Shown one piece after another: positions 1-5,447 of a stretch of 6,202 nucleotides of DNA. The notes under the pieces are model-generated. The model was not told the origin of the DNA and did no database searches. It saw nothing but the letters and a program-made list of their open reading frames with translations. Source of the stretch: Paracoccaceae bacterium. Lineage in GTDB: Bacteria > Pseudomonadota > Alphaproteobacteria > Rhodobacterales > Rhodobacteraceae. How positions within the stretch are numbered: position 1 is the first letter of the stretch; each line of letters begins with the position of its first letter. The stretch lies in NCBI GenBank assembly GCA_007121115.1, contig SKMI01000353.1, positions 1 through 6,202 of the forward strand, read 5' to 3'. A program made the translations under genes and the position numbers.

Positions 1-66
1 CACGGCGACCGCAACCTGATCTGCACCTGCCCGCCGATGGAAGACTACGCCCAGGCGGCGGAATAG
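1..66 (+). CDS. gcvP: Glycine dehydrogenase (decarboxylating), P-protein, C-terminal end only
   Basis: The window opens inside a plus-strand gene. Frame 1 reads HGDRNLICTCPPMEDYAQ, then AAE and a TAG stop at 64-66. The GDRNL-hydrophobic-C-x-C-P pattern just before the stop matches the extreme C-terminus of glycine cleavage P-protein; the E. coli protein, from memory, ends in YGDRNLFCSCVPISEYQ. In the glycine cleavage system this PLP enzyme decarboxylates glycine and passes the aminomethyl group to the lipoyl arm of H-protein, in the cytoplasm. Only 21 residues are present, so no catalytic residues can be checked. gcvP usually ends a gcvT-gcvH-gcvP operon, and nothing downstream on this strand continues it. 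The next gene converges from the other strand. The identification rests on a short but distinctive tail. Confidence 0.85.
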   Translation, partial: HGDRNLICTCPPMEDYAQAAE

Positions 67-86
67 CGGAAACGGGGTGCTCCCGC

Positions 87-121
87 CCACTGGCGCCGGA
101 TCAGAGATCCGGCACCAGCGG
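87..121. repeat. Long inverted repeat (16-bp stem, 3-nt loop) downstream of gcvP
   Basis: The core is a perfect 8-bp stem, GCCGGATC (95-102) / GATCCGGC (106-113), around a 3-nt loop. The arms continue outwards to 87 and 121 with only two C/A-type mismatches (94/114 and 89/119). Both become G-U wobbles in a minus-strand transcript, so that RNA folds as a continuous 16-bp stem, while the plus transcript has two interruptions. The repeat starts 20 bp after the gcvP stop. There is no T-run on either side, so it is not a textbook intrinsic terminator. Possible roles are 3'-end protection of gcvP mRNA, a bidirectional transcription barrier, or a member of a dispersed palindromic repeat family. Confidence 0.6.
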
Positions 122-130
122 TTGGGCCGG

Positions 131-190
131 GCGCGCCCTTGCGGGCGCGCGGGAGGGGCGCTGCCCCTCACCAGCCCCAGGCGGGGCTGG
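131..190. repeat. Three consecutive GC-rich hairpins
   Basis: Three perfect inverted repeats follow one another almost without spacing. They are GCGCGCCC (131-138) / GGGCGCGC (143-150) with loop TTGC; GAGGGGC (153-159) / GCCCCTC (163-169) with loop GCT; and CCAGCCCC (171-178) / GGGGCTGG (183-190) with loop AGGC. With the palindrome at 87-121 they fill most of the gap between the convergent gcvP and DsrE-like genes. No T-tract follows on either strand. The stems are strand-symmetric and could act on transcripts from both sides as a shared termination or mRNA-end region. From memory, GGGGCGCTGCCCC-like hairpins are common between genes in Rhodobacteraceae. Confidence 0.55.
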
Positions 191-193
191 TTT

Positions 194-224
194 CACCCCG
201 GAGGTATTTGGGGCAAGATGAAAA
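194..224. repeat. Putative Rhodobacterales-type intergenic repeat segment
   Basis: Immediately after the hairpin cluster lies CACCCCGGAGGTATTTGGGG, followed by CAAGATGAAAA. It is less GC-rich than its surroundings and has a short CCCC/GGGG pairing around the GGAGGTATTT centre. I recall segments of the form CCCGGAGTATTT...AGATGAA recurring downstream of genes in Rhodobacter and Paracoccus relatives; that is recollection, not a search result. It lies 10-40 bp past the stop of the minus-strand DsrE-like gene, so it may form the 3' untranslated part of that transcript. The ATG at 219 has no supported reading frame behind it. Confidence 0.4.
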
Positions 225-233
225 GGCGGGGGG

Positions 234-680
234 TCAGAAGGACCAGACTGTGGTGTCTTCGCCCAGCATGGCCCCGGCCATGGCCGGGGGTTGGGCCACG
301 CCCACGCCGTCGGCCAGCACGCTTTCATCGGCGCCAAGGCCGGGGAGGTAGATGGCGCAGACCTCGACCGTAACGCTGCGGTCCATCAGCATCTGCATCA
401 TGCCTTGCGGGCTCATGTCCAGCGGCGGCTGCGGGGCGGTGGCGCTTTCGGGCGCTTCGGCCAGGGCGATGTCGCCGCCCGGACCGCAGAGCAGGATATG
501 CGCGGTTTCGCCCTGTTCCACGGCCTGCGTGGTCAGCACCATGGCCATGAGCTGGGTCTGGGCGTTTTCGCTGGTCACCACGGTGACGAGCGAGGGGCTG
601 TCAGCGGCGAGCGCGGGCGCGGCGCCCAGCATGGCGGCGCCGAGGGCGGCGCTGGCGAGGGTGCGGGTGATACGGGTCAT
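234..680 (-). CDS. Exported DsrE/DsrF-like family protein
   Basis: A 148-residue protein. Residues 1-26 form a Sec signal peptide: MTRITRTL, a hydrophobic alanine-rich core, then a likely cut after APALA-A. The mature part resembles the small DsrE/DsrF (YchN-like) fold: a first strand SLVTVVTS (30-37), a helix over 40-55, strand AHILLCGPGG (60-69), a Met-rich helix with MMQMLM (94-99), strand VTVEVCAIYLPG (103-114), and a final LADGV...TTVWSF. C108 sits where YchN-like proteins carry a conserved cysteine (VKLC in E. coli YchN, from memory); the other cysteine is C65. DsrE proteins act in sulfur relay or redox chemistry, but the function of this exported form is unknown. The start at 680 is chosen over the upstream 722 because it begins the signal peptide and follows AAAGGA with 6-nt spacing. 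Some annotations label such proteins peroxiredoxin. The family call is fairly secure; the role is not. Confidence 0.75.
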   Translation of the reverse strand: MTRITRTLASAALGAAMLGAAPALAADSPSLVTVVTSENAQTQLMAMVLTTQAVEQGETAHILLCGPGGDIALAEAPESATAPQPPLDMSPQGMMQMLMDRSVTVEVCAIYLPGLGADESVLADGVGVAQPPAMAGAMLGEDTTVWSF

Positions 681-686
681 GCAGTT

Positions 687-741
687 TCCTTTCGTTACCT
701 TGCACGACGCACAGCAAATCAAAAAAAGATTGCAATATCAA
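687..741 (-). promoter_or_regulatory. Putative promoter and RBS of the DsrE-like gene
   Basis: Read on the minus strand, TTGATA (736-741, one mismatch to the -35 consensus TTGACA) is followed after exactly 17 bp by TTTGCT (713-718, a weak -10 element matching 3 of 6 positions). This would start transcription near 706 and leave a leader of about 26 nt. The ribosome-binding site AAAGGA (687-692) lies 6 nt before the ATG. The spacer contains a run of seven T (721-727). The surrounding 714-751 stretch is much more AT-rich than the rest of the window, which supports a promoter. The exact hexamers are a guess. Confidence 0.4.
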
Positions 742-798
742 GATATGACATGATGTCGCAGCAGCCCACCGCTGACCGCGCCGTTTCCGGGTCTGGAG

Positions 799-1566
799 TC
801 AGAACAGGCTGAACCTGCGCGCGATGCCGATGCTGGCGCCGTACTGGTGGCGCGAGCCGACCGCAACGATGGGCGAGTTGCGCGCCGGACCGATCAGACG
901 GTCATAGGTCACGCTGCCGAACACCGCCCACTCAGGCGACAGTTCGTGCGTCAGACCAAGCGCCAGGCCGGCGGAGTGGACGCCCGAGCGCGGGGTAAAG
1001 GGTTGCAAGACCATGCTGGAAGCGGGCGCGCCGAAATAGGTGCGCTGGAACGTCCCGTCCCCGAAGCCGATTCGCGGCCCGGCGCTGAGCGTGGTTTGCG
1101 GGCCGAGCGGGAGGAAGCCGTCCACGCCGGCCTCGCCCGCCCAGCCGCGATGGCCGCGCAGGCCGTGGCGCAGGGTTGCGAACACCTGCCAGTCCGGGGT
1201 GCGATACTGCACGCGCGCGCCCAGTTCGATGGCGCGCGAGACATCCTCGGTCCCGGCGAGTTCCGGGTGGTCGCTGACCCGGCGCGCGCCCAGCACCCGC
1301 AGCGACGGGGCGATGCCGAAACCGTCCCGCTCGCGCCAGCCGTCGCGCTCGGCCAGCGTTAGCCCGCCCAGACGCAGGCGGTGCATCTGAAAGATCCCGC
1401 CGGGCTGGACGCCATAGCTGCTGGCGCCCGGATACTCCGGGCCGACCCCGACAGAACCGCCAAGGGCGAAGGCCAGCCGCGGGCTGTCCGCCATGGCAGG
1501 GCTCACGAGCGTTGCGGTCAGGCAGAGACCGGCCAAAACGGACCGGATGCGGGACAGACTGGGCAT
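799..1566 (-). CDS. MipA/OmpV family outer-membrane protein
   Basis: A 255-residue protein. Residues 1-26 are a signal peptide (MPSLSRIRSVLAGLCLTATL, then VSPAMA and mature DSPR). The mature chain looks like an outer-membrane beta-barrel: alternating hydrophobic/polar strands, many glycines and a terminal phenylalanine (RRFSLF) for BAM insertion. Family landmarks are GVGPEYPGASSYGVQPGGIF (40-59), DGFGIAPSLR (81-90), LAGTEDVSRAIELG (103-116), LRHGLRGHRGWAGEAGVDGF (132-151), SAGPRIGFGDGTFQRTYFGA (161-180), and WAVFGSVTYDRLIG...SPIVAVGSRHQYG (213-243). E. coli MipA was described as a scaffold linking MltA and PBP1b, and OmpV-type members are general outer-membrane proteins; which applies here cannot be told. 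The start at 1566 is chosen over one at 1710 because it opens the signal peptide and follows GGAG (1575-1578) with 8-nt spacing. It sits 155 bp after the permease gene and 118 bp before the DsrE-like gene, probably as a separate unit. Confidence 0.88.
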   Translation of the reverse strand: MPSLSRIRSVLAGLCLTATLVSPAMADSPRLAFALGGSVGVGPEYPGASSYGVQPGGIFQMHRLRLGGLTLAERDGWRERDGFGIAPSLRVLGARRVSDHPELAGTEDVSRAIELGARVQYRTPDWQVFATLRHGLRGHRGWAGEAGVDGFLPLGPQTTLSAGPRIGFGDGTFQRTYFGAPASSMVLQPFTPRSGVHSAGLALGLTHELSPEWAVFGSVTYDRLIGPARNSPIVAVGSRHQYGASIGIARRFSLF

Positions 1567-1610
1567 GGGGACAACTCCAACACAATGCGGAAGCAAGGTA
1601 ATGCTTCGCA

Positions 1611-1618
1611 AAGCGCTT
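1611..1618. promoter_or_regulatory. Candidate operator palindrome upstream of the MipA/OmpV gene
   Basis: AAGCGCTT is a perfect 8-bp palindrome fitting the AANCGNTT core typical of LacI-family operators. It is flanked by partly symmetric GC/GC bases. It lies 45-52 bp upstream of the MipA-family start codon, where a promoter would be expected, but I could not place convincing -35 and -10 boxes around it. An 8-bp palindrome can arise by chance, so this is only a candidate. Confidence 0.2.
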
Positions 1619-1702
1619 GCCATGACACCCGTGCAGATGCAACGCGACCCATTGCGCACCGGCCGCGTGGCATCATGACCGCGGCAGTTCCGCCACTCGG
1701 AC

Positions 1703-1717
1703 GGCGCCATCGGCGCC
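1703..1717. terminator. Short GC hairpin just after the DppC-type permease gene
   Basis: GGCGCC (1703-1708) and GGCGCC (1712-1717) pair around a 3-nt loop, starting 5 bp after the stop codon of the permease gene that ends the transporter operon. There is no T-run after it on the minus strand, so it is at best a Rho-independent-like pause or an mRNA 3'-end structure. The position fits the end of the operon, but the structure alone is weak evidence. Confidence 0.3.
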
Positions 1718-1721
1718 CATG

Positions 1722-2651
1722 TCAGCGGCCGCGAATACGCGGGTCCAGCGCATCGCGCAGCCCGTCGCCGATGAAGTTCACGCTGAGCACAGTGAGCGAG
1801 ATCAGCACGCCGGGCCAGACCACGCGCGCCGGATACTGTTCGATCCAGTCGCGCCCATCATAGAGGATGCGGCCCCAGGTGGGGAAATCCGGCGGAAAGC
1901 CAAGGCCCAGGAAGGACAGCGCGCTTTCGGTGATGATCGCCGAAGCGATGCCGAGCGTGGCCGAAACCATGATCGGCGACATGACGTTAGGCAGGATATG
2001 GCGGGTGTTGATCCGCCGCGCGGGCGTGCCGATGGAGCGCGCGGCCAGCACGAATTCGCGTTCCTTTAGCGCCAGCACATCACCGCGCACGATCCGCGCG
2101 GTCTGCATCCAGCTGGTGATGGCGATGGCCACCACGATCAACGTGAATACGCCCGCCGCCTGCCCGAAGGCGCCTTCCAGCGGGTCGCGAAACAGGGTGA
2201 CGAGGATCAGCAGGAGGGGCAGCAGCGGCAGCGCCAGGAACAGGTCGGTCACCCGCATCAGCGGGCCGTCCATAAGCTTGAAATACCCCGCCAGCACGCC
2301 GATCAGCGTGCCCAGCACCAGCCCCAGCAGCATCGCGGCCAGACCCACCGCCACCGAGATGCGGCCACCGTACATCATCCGCGCCAGCAGGTCGCGGCCA
2401 AGCTGGTCGGTGCCCATGGGATGCGCCCAGCTTGACCCCTGGTTGCGCGAACGGATGTCGATCAGCCCGGGATCGACCTGCCATATCCACGGCCCCGCAA
2501 AGACGAACAGCAGGATCGAGATGAAGACGAACATCCCGCCCATGGCGCCCTTGTGGGTCTTGAACTGGTCCCAGACGTCCCACCACTGGTTGCGCGGCGG
2601 GCGCAGGTCATGAACGTCCTCGGCGGCGGTGGCGGGTGCTGCGTCAGTCAT
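1722..2651 (-). CDS. Dpp/Opp-type ABC transporter permease (DppC-like)
   Basis: A 309-residue inner-membrane permease of the BPD_transp_1 type with the DppC-style N-terminal extension. A cytoplasmic N-terminus (1-36) with QWWDVWDQFKTHKGA precedes the first membrane helix (about 38-55). The family signature HPMGTDQLGRDLLARMMYGG is at 77-96. Further helices lie near 97-123, 137-155, 166-185, 228-250 and 276-296. The EAA-type coupling loop that docks on the ATPase is at about 199-222 (EFVLAARSIGTPARR...HILPN). SALSFLGLGFPPDFPTWG (243-260) and the C-terminal LRDALDPRIRGR are also typical. Length is normal. With the DppB-like partner it forms the substrate channel. The start at 2651 follows GAGGA with 6-nt spacing and overlaps the end of the upstream permease gene by 8 bp (ATGACTGA), implying translational coupling. 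It is the last gene of the operon. Substrate unknown: peptides are most likely, but nickel or other Dpp-family solutes are possible. Confidence 0.93.
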   Translation of the reverse strand: MTDAAPATAAEDVHDLRPPRNQWWDVWDQFKTHKGAMGGMFVFISILLFVFAGPWIWQVDPGLIDIRSRNQGSSWAHPMGTDQLGRDLLARMMYGGRISVAVGLAAMLLGLVLGTLIGVLAGYFKLMDGPLMRVTDLFLALPLLPLLLILVTLFRDPLEGAFGQAAGVFTLIVVAIAITSWMQTARIVRGDVLALKEREFVLAARSIGTPARRINTRHILPNVMSPIMVSATLGIASAIITESALSFLGLGFPPDFPTWGRILYDGRDWIEQYPARVVWPGVLISLTVLSVNFIGDGLRDALDPRIRGR

Positions 2652-3651
2652 AGCGGATCCTCGGGTCCAATATGCCGTAGAGGACATCGGCGATCAGGTT
2701 GAACAGCACGATCAGGATCGCAAAGATGAAGGTGATGGTCTGCACCATCGGCCAGTCGCTGACATAGATCGCGCGGATCAGCGCATCGCCCAACCCGTTC
2801 ACGCGAAAGATCTGTTCGGTGATGATCGCGCCGGTGAAGACGGTGGGAATGCCGATGGCGATGACGGTGACCACCGGGATCATGGAGTTGCGCAGCACAT
2901 GGACCAGCAGCACGGTCTTTTCCATCATGCCCTTGGCCCGCGCCGTGCGCACGTAATCCTGGTTGAGGTTGTCGAGCATGGAGGCGCGCATGAAGCGGCT
3001 GATCTGGCTGGCGTTGAAAAGCGCCAGCACGGCGACCGGCATCGCGATCTGGCGCACCTGGAACAGGAAGCTGTCCCAGTCGCGCACCCGGTGCGTGGTG
3101 TCATACATGGACGGAAACCACCCCAGCCAGACCGAGAAAATCAGGATGAACACCACCCCGGTAAAGAAGGTCGGCACCGAAAAGCCCACCATGGACACGA
3201 AGGTCCCGGCCTGGTCGAACCACGAATACTGCTTGTAGGCCGAGATCACGCCGATGGGCACGGCGATCAGGATCCCGAACACGTAGCCCAGCCCCACGAC
3301 CCACAGCGTCTGCGGGATACGCTGCACGATGATGTCGCCCACCGGCGACCGGGTCTGCCAGGACAGGATGCGCGGGCCGTCGACGGCGATGTTCCAGCCA
3401 GTGGCATTGGCCAGCATGTGCGACGGTTCGATGATGACCATCATGTGCAGCCACTTGAAATATCGGATCAGCACGGGATCGCCCAGGCCGAGCGCCGCGC
3501 GGATCTGCTCGCGCACCTCCAGCGGAATGGTCAGCGGCAGGCTGCCGGTCGGATCGCCCGGCGCCATGTCCAGCATCAGGAAAACGATCAGGCTGATGAC
3601 AAGCACCGTTGGCACGGCAAAGGCCAGTCGGCGAAGTGTATAGGTGAACAT
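2644..3651 (-). CDS. Dpp/Opp-type ABC transporter permease (DppB-like)
   Basis: A 335-residue inner-membrane permease. It starts with the usual MFTYTLRRLAFAVPTVLVIS, giving a first membrane helix at about 9-29, followed by MAPGDPTG (29-36), the family motif after helix 1. A long periplasmic segment (about 38-115) includes ALGLGDPVLIRYFKWL (53-68). More helices lie near 117-138, 147-175, 198-218, 258-280 and 302-325. The EAA coupling loop is DYVRTARAKGMMEKTVLLVH (232-251), and the protein ends in YGILDPRIRYD, typical of DppB. It pairs with the downstream DppC-like subunit, whose gene it overlaps by 8 bp. The region before its ATG (GCGGGGCATTGCGGA) lacks a good Shine-Dalgarno sequence, unlike the binding-protein gene, so translation may be weaker. 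An 80-bp gap with a hairpin separates it from the binding-protein gene. Confidence 0.94.
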   Translation of the reverse strand: MFTYTLRRLAFAVPTVLVISLIVFLMLDMAPGDPTGSLPLTIPLEVREQIRAALGLGDPVLIRYFKWLHMMVIIEPSHMLANATGWNIAVDGPRILSWQTRSPVGDIIVQRIPQTLWVVGLGYVFGILIAVPIGVISAYKQYSWFDQAGTFVSMVGFSVPTFFTGVVFILIFSVWLGWFPSMYDTTHRVRDWDSFLFQVRQIAMPVAVLALFNASQISRFMRASMLDNLNQDYVRTARAKGMMEKTVLLVHVLRNSMIPVVTVIAIGIPTVFTGAIITEQIFRVNGLGDALIRAIYVSDWPMVQTITFIFAILIVLFNLIADVLYGILDPRIRYD

Positions 3652-3688
3652 TCCGCAATGCCCCGCAGCTTCGGCAGCGTGATTGCCA

Positions 3689-3716
3689 GCCCGCCCCGAC
3701 TGAAGCCGGAGCGGGC
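3689..3716 (-). promoter_or_regulatory. Intercistronic mRNA hairpin between binding protein and permease genes
   Basis: In the minus-strand transcript, GCCCGCUCCGGC and GUCGGGGCGGGC pair into a 12-bp stem with a UUCA loop, using two G-U wobbles. In the plus-strand sequence these two positions are C/A mismatches, so the structure is complete only in the RNA of this operon. It begins 15 nt after the binding-protein stop codon and ends 37 nt before the first permease start. No U-run follows. By analogy with malE-malF and other importer operons (established knowledge), such stem-loops slow 3'-to-5' decay and keep binding-protein mRNA above permease mRNA. Partial termination is the alternative. 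Confidence 0.5.
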
Positions 3717-3731
3717 GGTTTCAGACCCGGA

Positions 3732-5447
3732 TCAATCCTCGATCCGGTACCATTCAGCCTGGTTCCAGTGTTCGGAATCCCAGACGTTCAGGGACAGCCC
3801 GCCAAGCGTGTTCGCCGCCGCCGAAACCCGACCGCGTGCGACCAGCGGAATATGCGCGAAGTCCTGGATGAACATGTCGTTGAGCGCGATCACCAGCTCC
3901 TGACGACGCTCGGGGTCAGGCTCGCGGTTCAGTTCGGCCCAGAGCGCATCGTATTCCGGGTTGCAGTAGCGGTTGATGTTCTGGCCCTGCCACTGGGTTT
4001 CCGGACGAGGTTCACGGCCGCAGCGGCGCTGCTCCAGGTGCGGAGTCGGGTCGGTCCCCTCGAACAGCGAGGCATACATCTGCACATCGGCCCAGAACTT
4101 GATGTAGGTGTCCGGGCTGCCGGGGTCCGAGCCGAAGAACACACCGGCGTCGATGTTGCGCAGGCGCGCCTCGACTCCGATTTCACGCCACCACTGCTGG
4201 ATCAGCGACTGGAAGTCCTGACGCACGGCGTTCGTCGATGTCTGGAACAGCAGTTCCAGCCGCTCGCCGTCCTTCACACGGATGCCGTCCGAGCCGCGTT
4301 CCCAGCCGGCCTCGTCCAGAAGCGCATTGGCGCGGTCCATGTCCTGCACCAGGCAGTCATCGTTGTTGGGCGACACCATGGCAGGAGGTGCGACGATGAA
4401 GTTGCAGGCCGGGCGCCCGGTGGGGCCATAGCCGATCTCGGTCAGCAATTCGCGGTCGATGGCGCGGCTGAGCGCCTCGCGCACGCGGATATCGCTCAGG
4501 ATCGGGTGCGGATGCTGCATTGTGGCGCGTTCATCGGCCGGCAGGTCGGGCGAGGGGTCGGTGAAATTCAGCTCGATCCGCTCCATCAGCGGGCCGAAGT
4601 CCACCAGCAGCGTGCCCATGCCGCCCGATTCCATCTGCTCGATCACCTCGGGGGCAAGCTGCAGGTTCCAGGCGTAGTCCATCTCGCCGGTCTGGAACAC
4701 GGCGCGCGCGGCACCCGTGGCATCCCCGCCCCCGGCCCAGGTGATGGTCTGGAAGTAGGGCTGGGTCGGCACGCGATAGTTCGGGTTGGCTTCGAACTGA
4801 ATCACGTCATTCGGACGGAAGTCGGCCACGGTATAAGGGCCGGTGCCCACTGGATAGAAGTTTTCATCGGTGCATTCCGGGGCCCGCGCACCCAGGCACT
4901 CGGCAAACTGCGCCTGCTGGATGATCGGCGAGCCTGCGCCCACGAACGGCAGATAGGGGTTCGGTGTTGCATCCTCAAAGGTGATCCTGATGGTCAGATC
5001 ATCCACCGCCTCGACACTCTCGATCCCGGCGAAGCGGTCCCGATAGGCGCAACCGCCTTCAGGGTGGGTGCAGTATTCATAGGTGAACACCACATCGGCC
5101 GAGGTCACGTCGGTGCCATCCGACCACAGAAGCCCCTCGGTCAGCGTCCAGGTGATCGACATCAGGTCTTCGGCCACACCGCCATTGTCCAGCGTCGGGA
5201 TCTCGTCAACCAGCCAGGGGGTCAGTTCGCCCATGTTGTCAAAGCGCGCCAGCGGCTCCAGCACGATCGACGAGGCGTTCATTTCCTTTGTCCCGCCCGA
5301 CAGGAACGGGTTCATCGTGGACACGGCCTGCCAGTAGATGACATTCAGATGGCCCGACGATCCGCGCTCGCGCTCATCGGCCATGACCATCCCCGGCACC
5401 AGTGCGGCGGCGGCGACAGCACCCATCAGGGCTGTTCTTCGTTTCAT
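3732..5447 (-). CDS. Periplasmic peptide-binding protein of an ABC importer (SBP family 5)
   Basis: A 571-residue extracytoplasmic solute-binding protein of the SBP_bac_5 (DppA/OppA) type. The N-terminus MKRRTALMGAVAAAALVPGM and VMA-DERE form a signal peptide; the twin arginine makes Tat export possible as well as Sec. Family landmarks are LTPWLVDEIPT (75-85), GLLWSDGTDVTSADVVFTYE (105-124), PVGTGPYTVADFRPNDVIQF (199-218), the helix after HPILSDIRVREALSRAIDRE (314-333), and LLDEAGW (376-382). Length is normal for cluster C binding proteins. There is no lipobox cysteine, so it should be soluble. The mature chain has eight cysteines in four neighbouring pairs (126/133, 184/192, 348/365, 476/495). 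The gene starts at 5447 within the ATGA overlap with the ATPase gene, with a strong AAGGAG (5455-5460) 7 nt upstream inside the ATPase coding sequence. It delivers substrate, probably oligopeptides, to the permease pair encoded downstream. Ligand identity cannot be inferred. Confidence 0.93.
   Translation of the reverse strand: MKRRTALMGAVAAAALVPGMVMADERERGSSGHLNVIYWQAVSTMNPFLSGGTKEMNASSIVLEPLARFDNMGELTPWLVDEIPTLDNGGVAEDLMSITWTLTEGLLWSDGTDVTSADVVFTYEYCTHPEGGCAYRDRFAGIESVEAVDDLTIRITFEDATPNPYLPFVGAGSPIIQQAQFAECLGARAPECTDENFYPVGTGPYTVADFRPNDVIQFEANPNYRVPTQPYFQTITWAGGGDATGAARAVFQTGEMDYAWNLQLAPEVIEQMESGGMGTLLVDFGPLMERIELNFTDPSPDLPADERATMQHPHPILSDIRVREALSRAIDRELLTEIGYGPTGRPACNFIVAPPAMVSPNNDDCLVQDMDRANALLDEAGWERGSDGIRVKDGERLELLFQTSTNAVRQDFQSLIQQWWREIGVEARLRNIDAGVFFGSDPGSPDTYIKFWADVQMYASLFEGTDPTPHLEQRRCGREPRPETQWQGQNINRYCNPEYDALWAELNREPDPERRQELVIALNDMFIQDFAHIPLVARGRVSAAANTLGGLSLNVWDSEHWNQAEWYRIED

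Noticed and set aside
721..727. A seven-base T-run on the minus strand as the terminator of the MipA/OmpV gene
   Set aside because: No GC-rich stem precedes it; only weak AT pairings such as ATATC/GATAT exist. It fits better as part of the downstream promoter spacer.
291..812. Plus-strand open frames opposite the DsrE-like gene
   Set aside because: They have no family resemblance, whereas the opposite strand encodes a signal peptide and a coherent small domain.
1567..1710. Upstream in-frame starts for the MipA/OmpV gene (up to 1710)
   Set aside because: The added N-terminus would place up to 48 unrelated residues before a clear signal peptide, and the start at 1566 has a good ribosome-binding site.
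2652..2687. Upstream in-frame start for the DppC-like permease at 2687
   Set aside because: It lies deep inside the preceding permease gene, while 2651 has GAGGA at 6-nt spacing and the usual short overlap.
2629..3903. A 424-codon open frame on the plus strand opposite the DppB-like gene
   Set aside because: It has low-complexity H/D/R/Q-rich composition, no recognisable motif, and is fully overlapped by a convincing permease gene.
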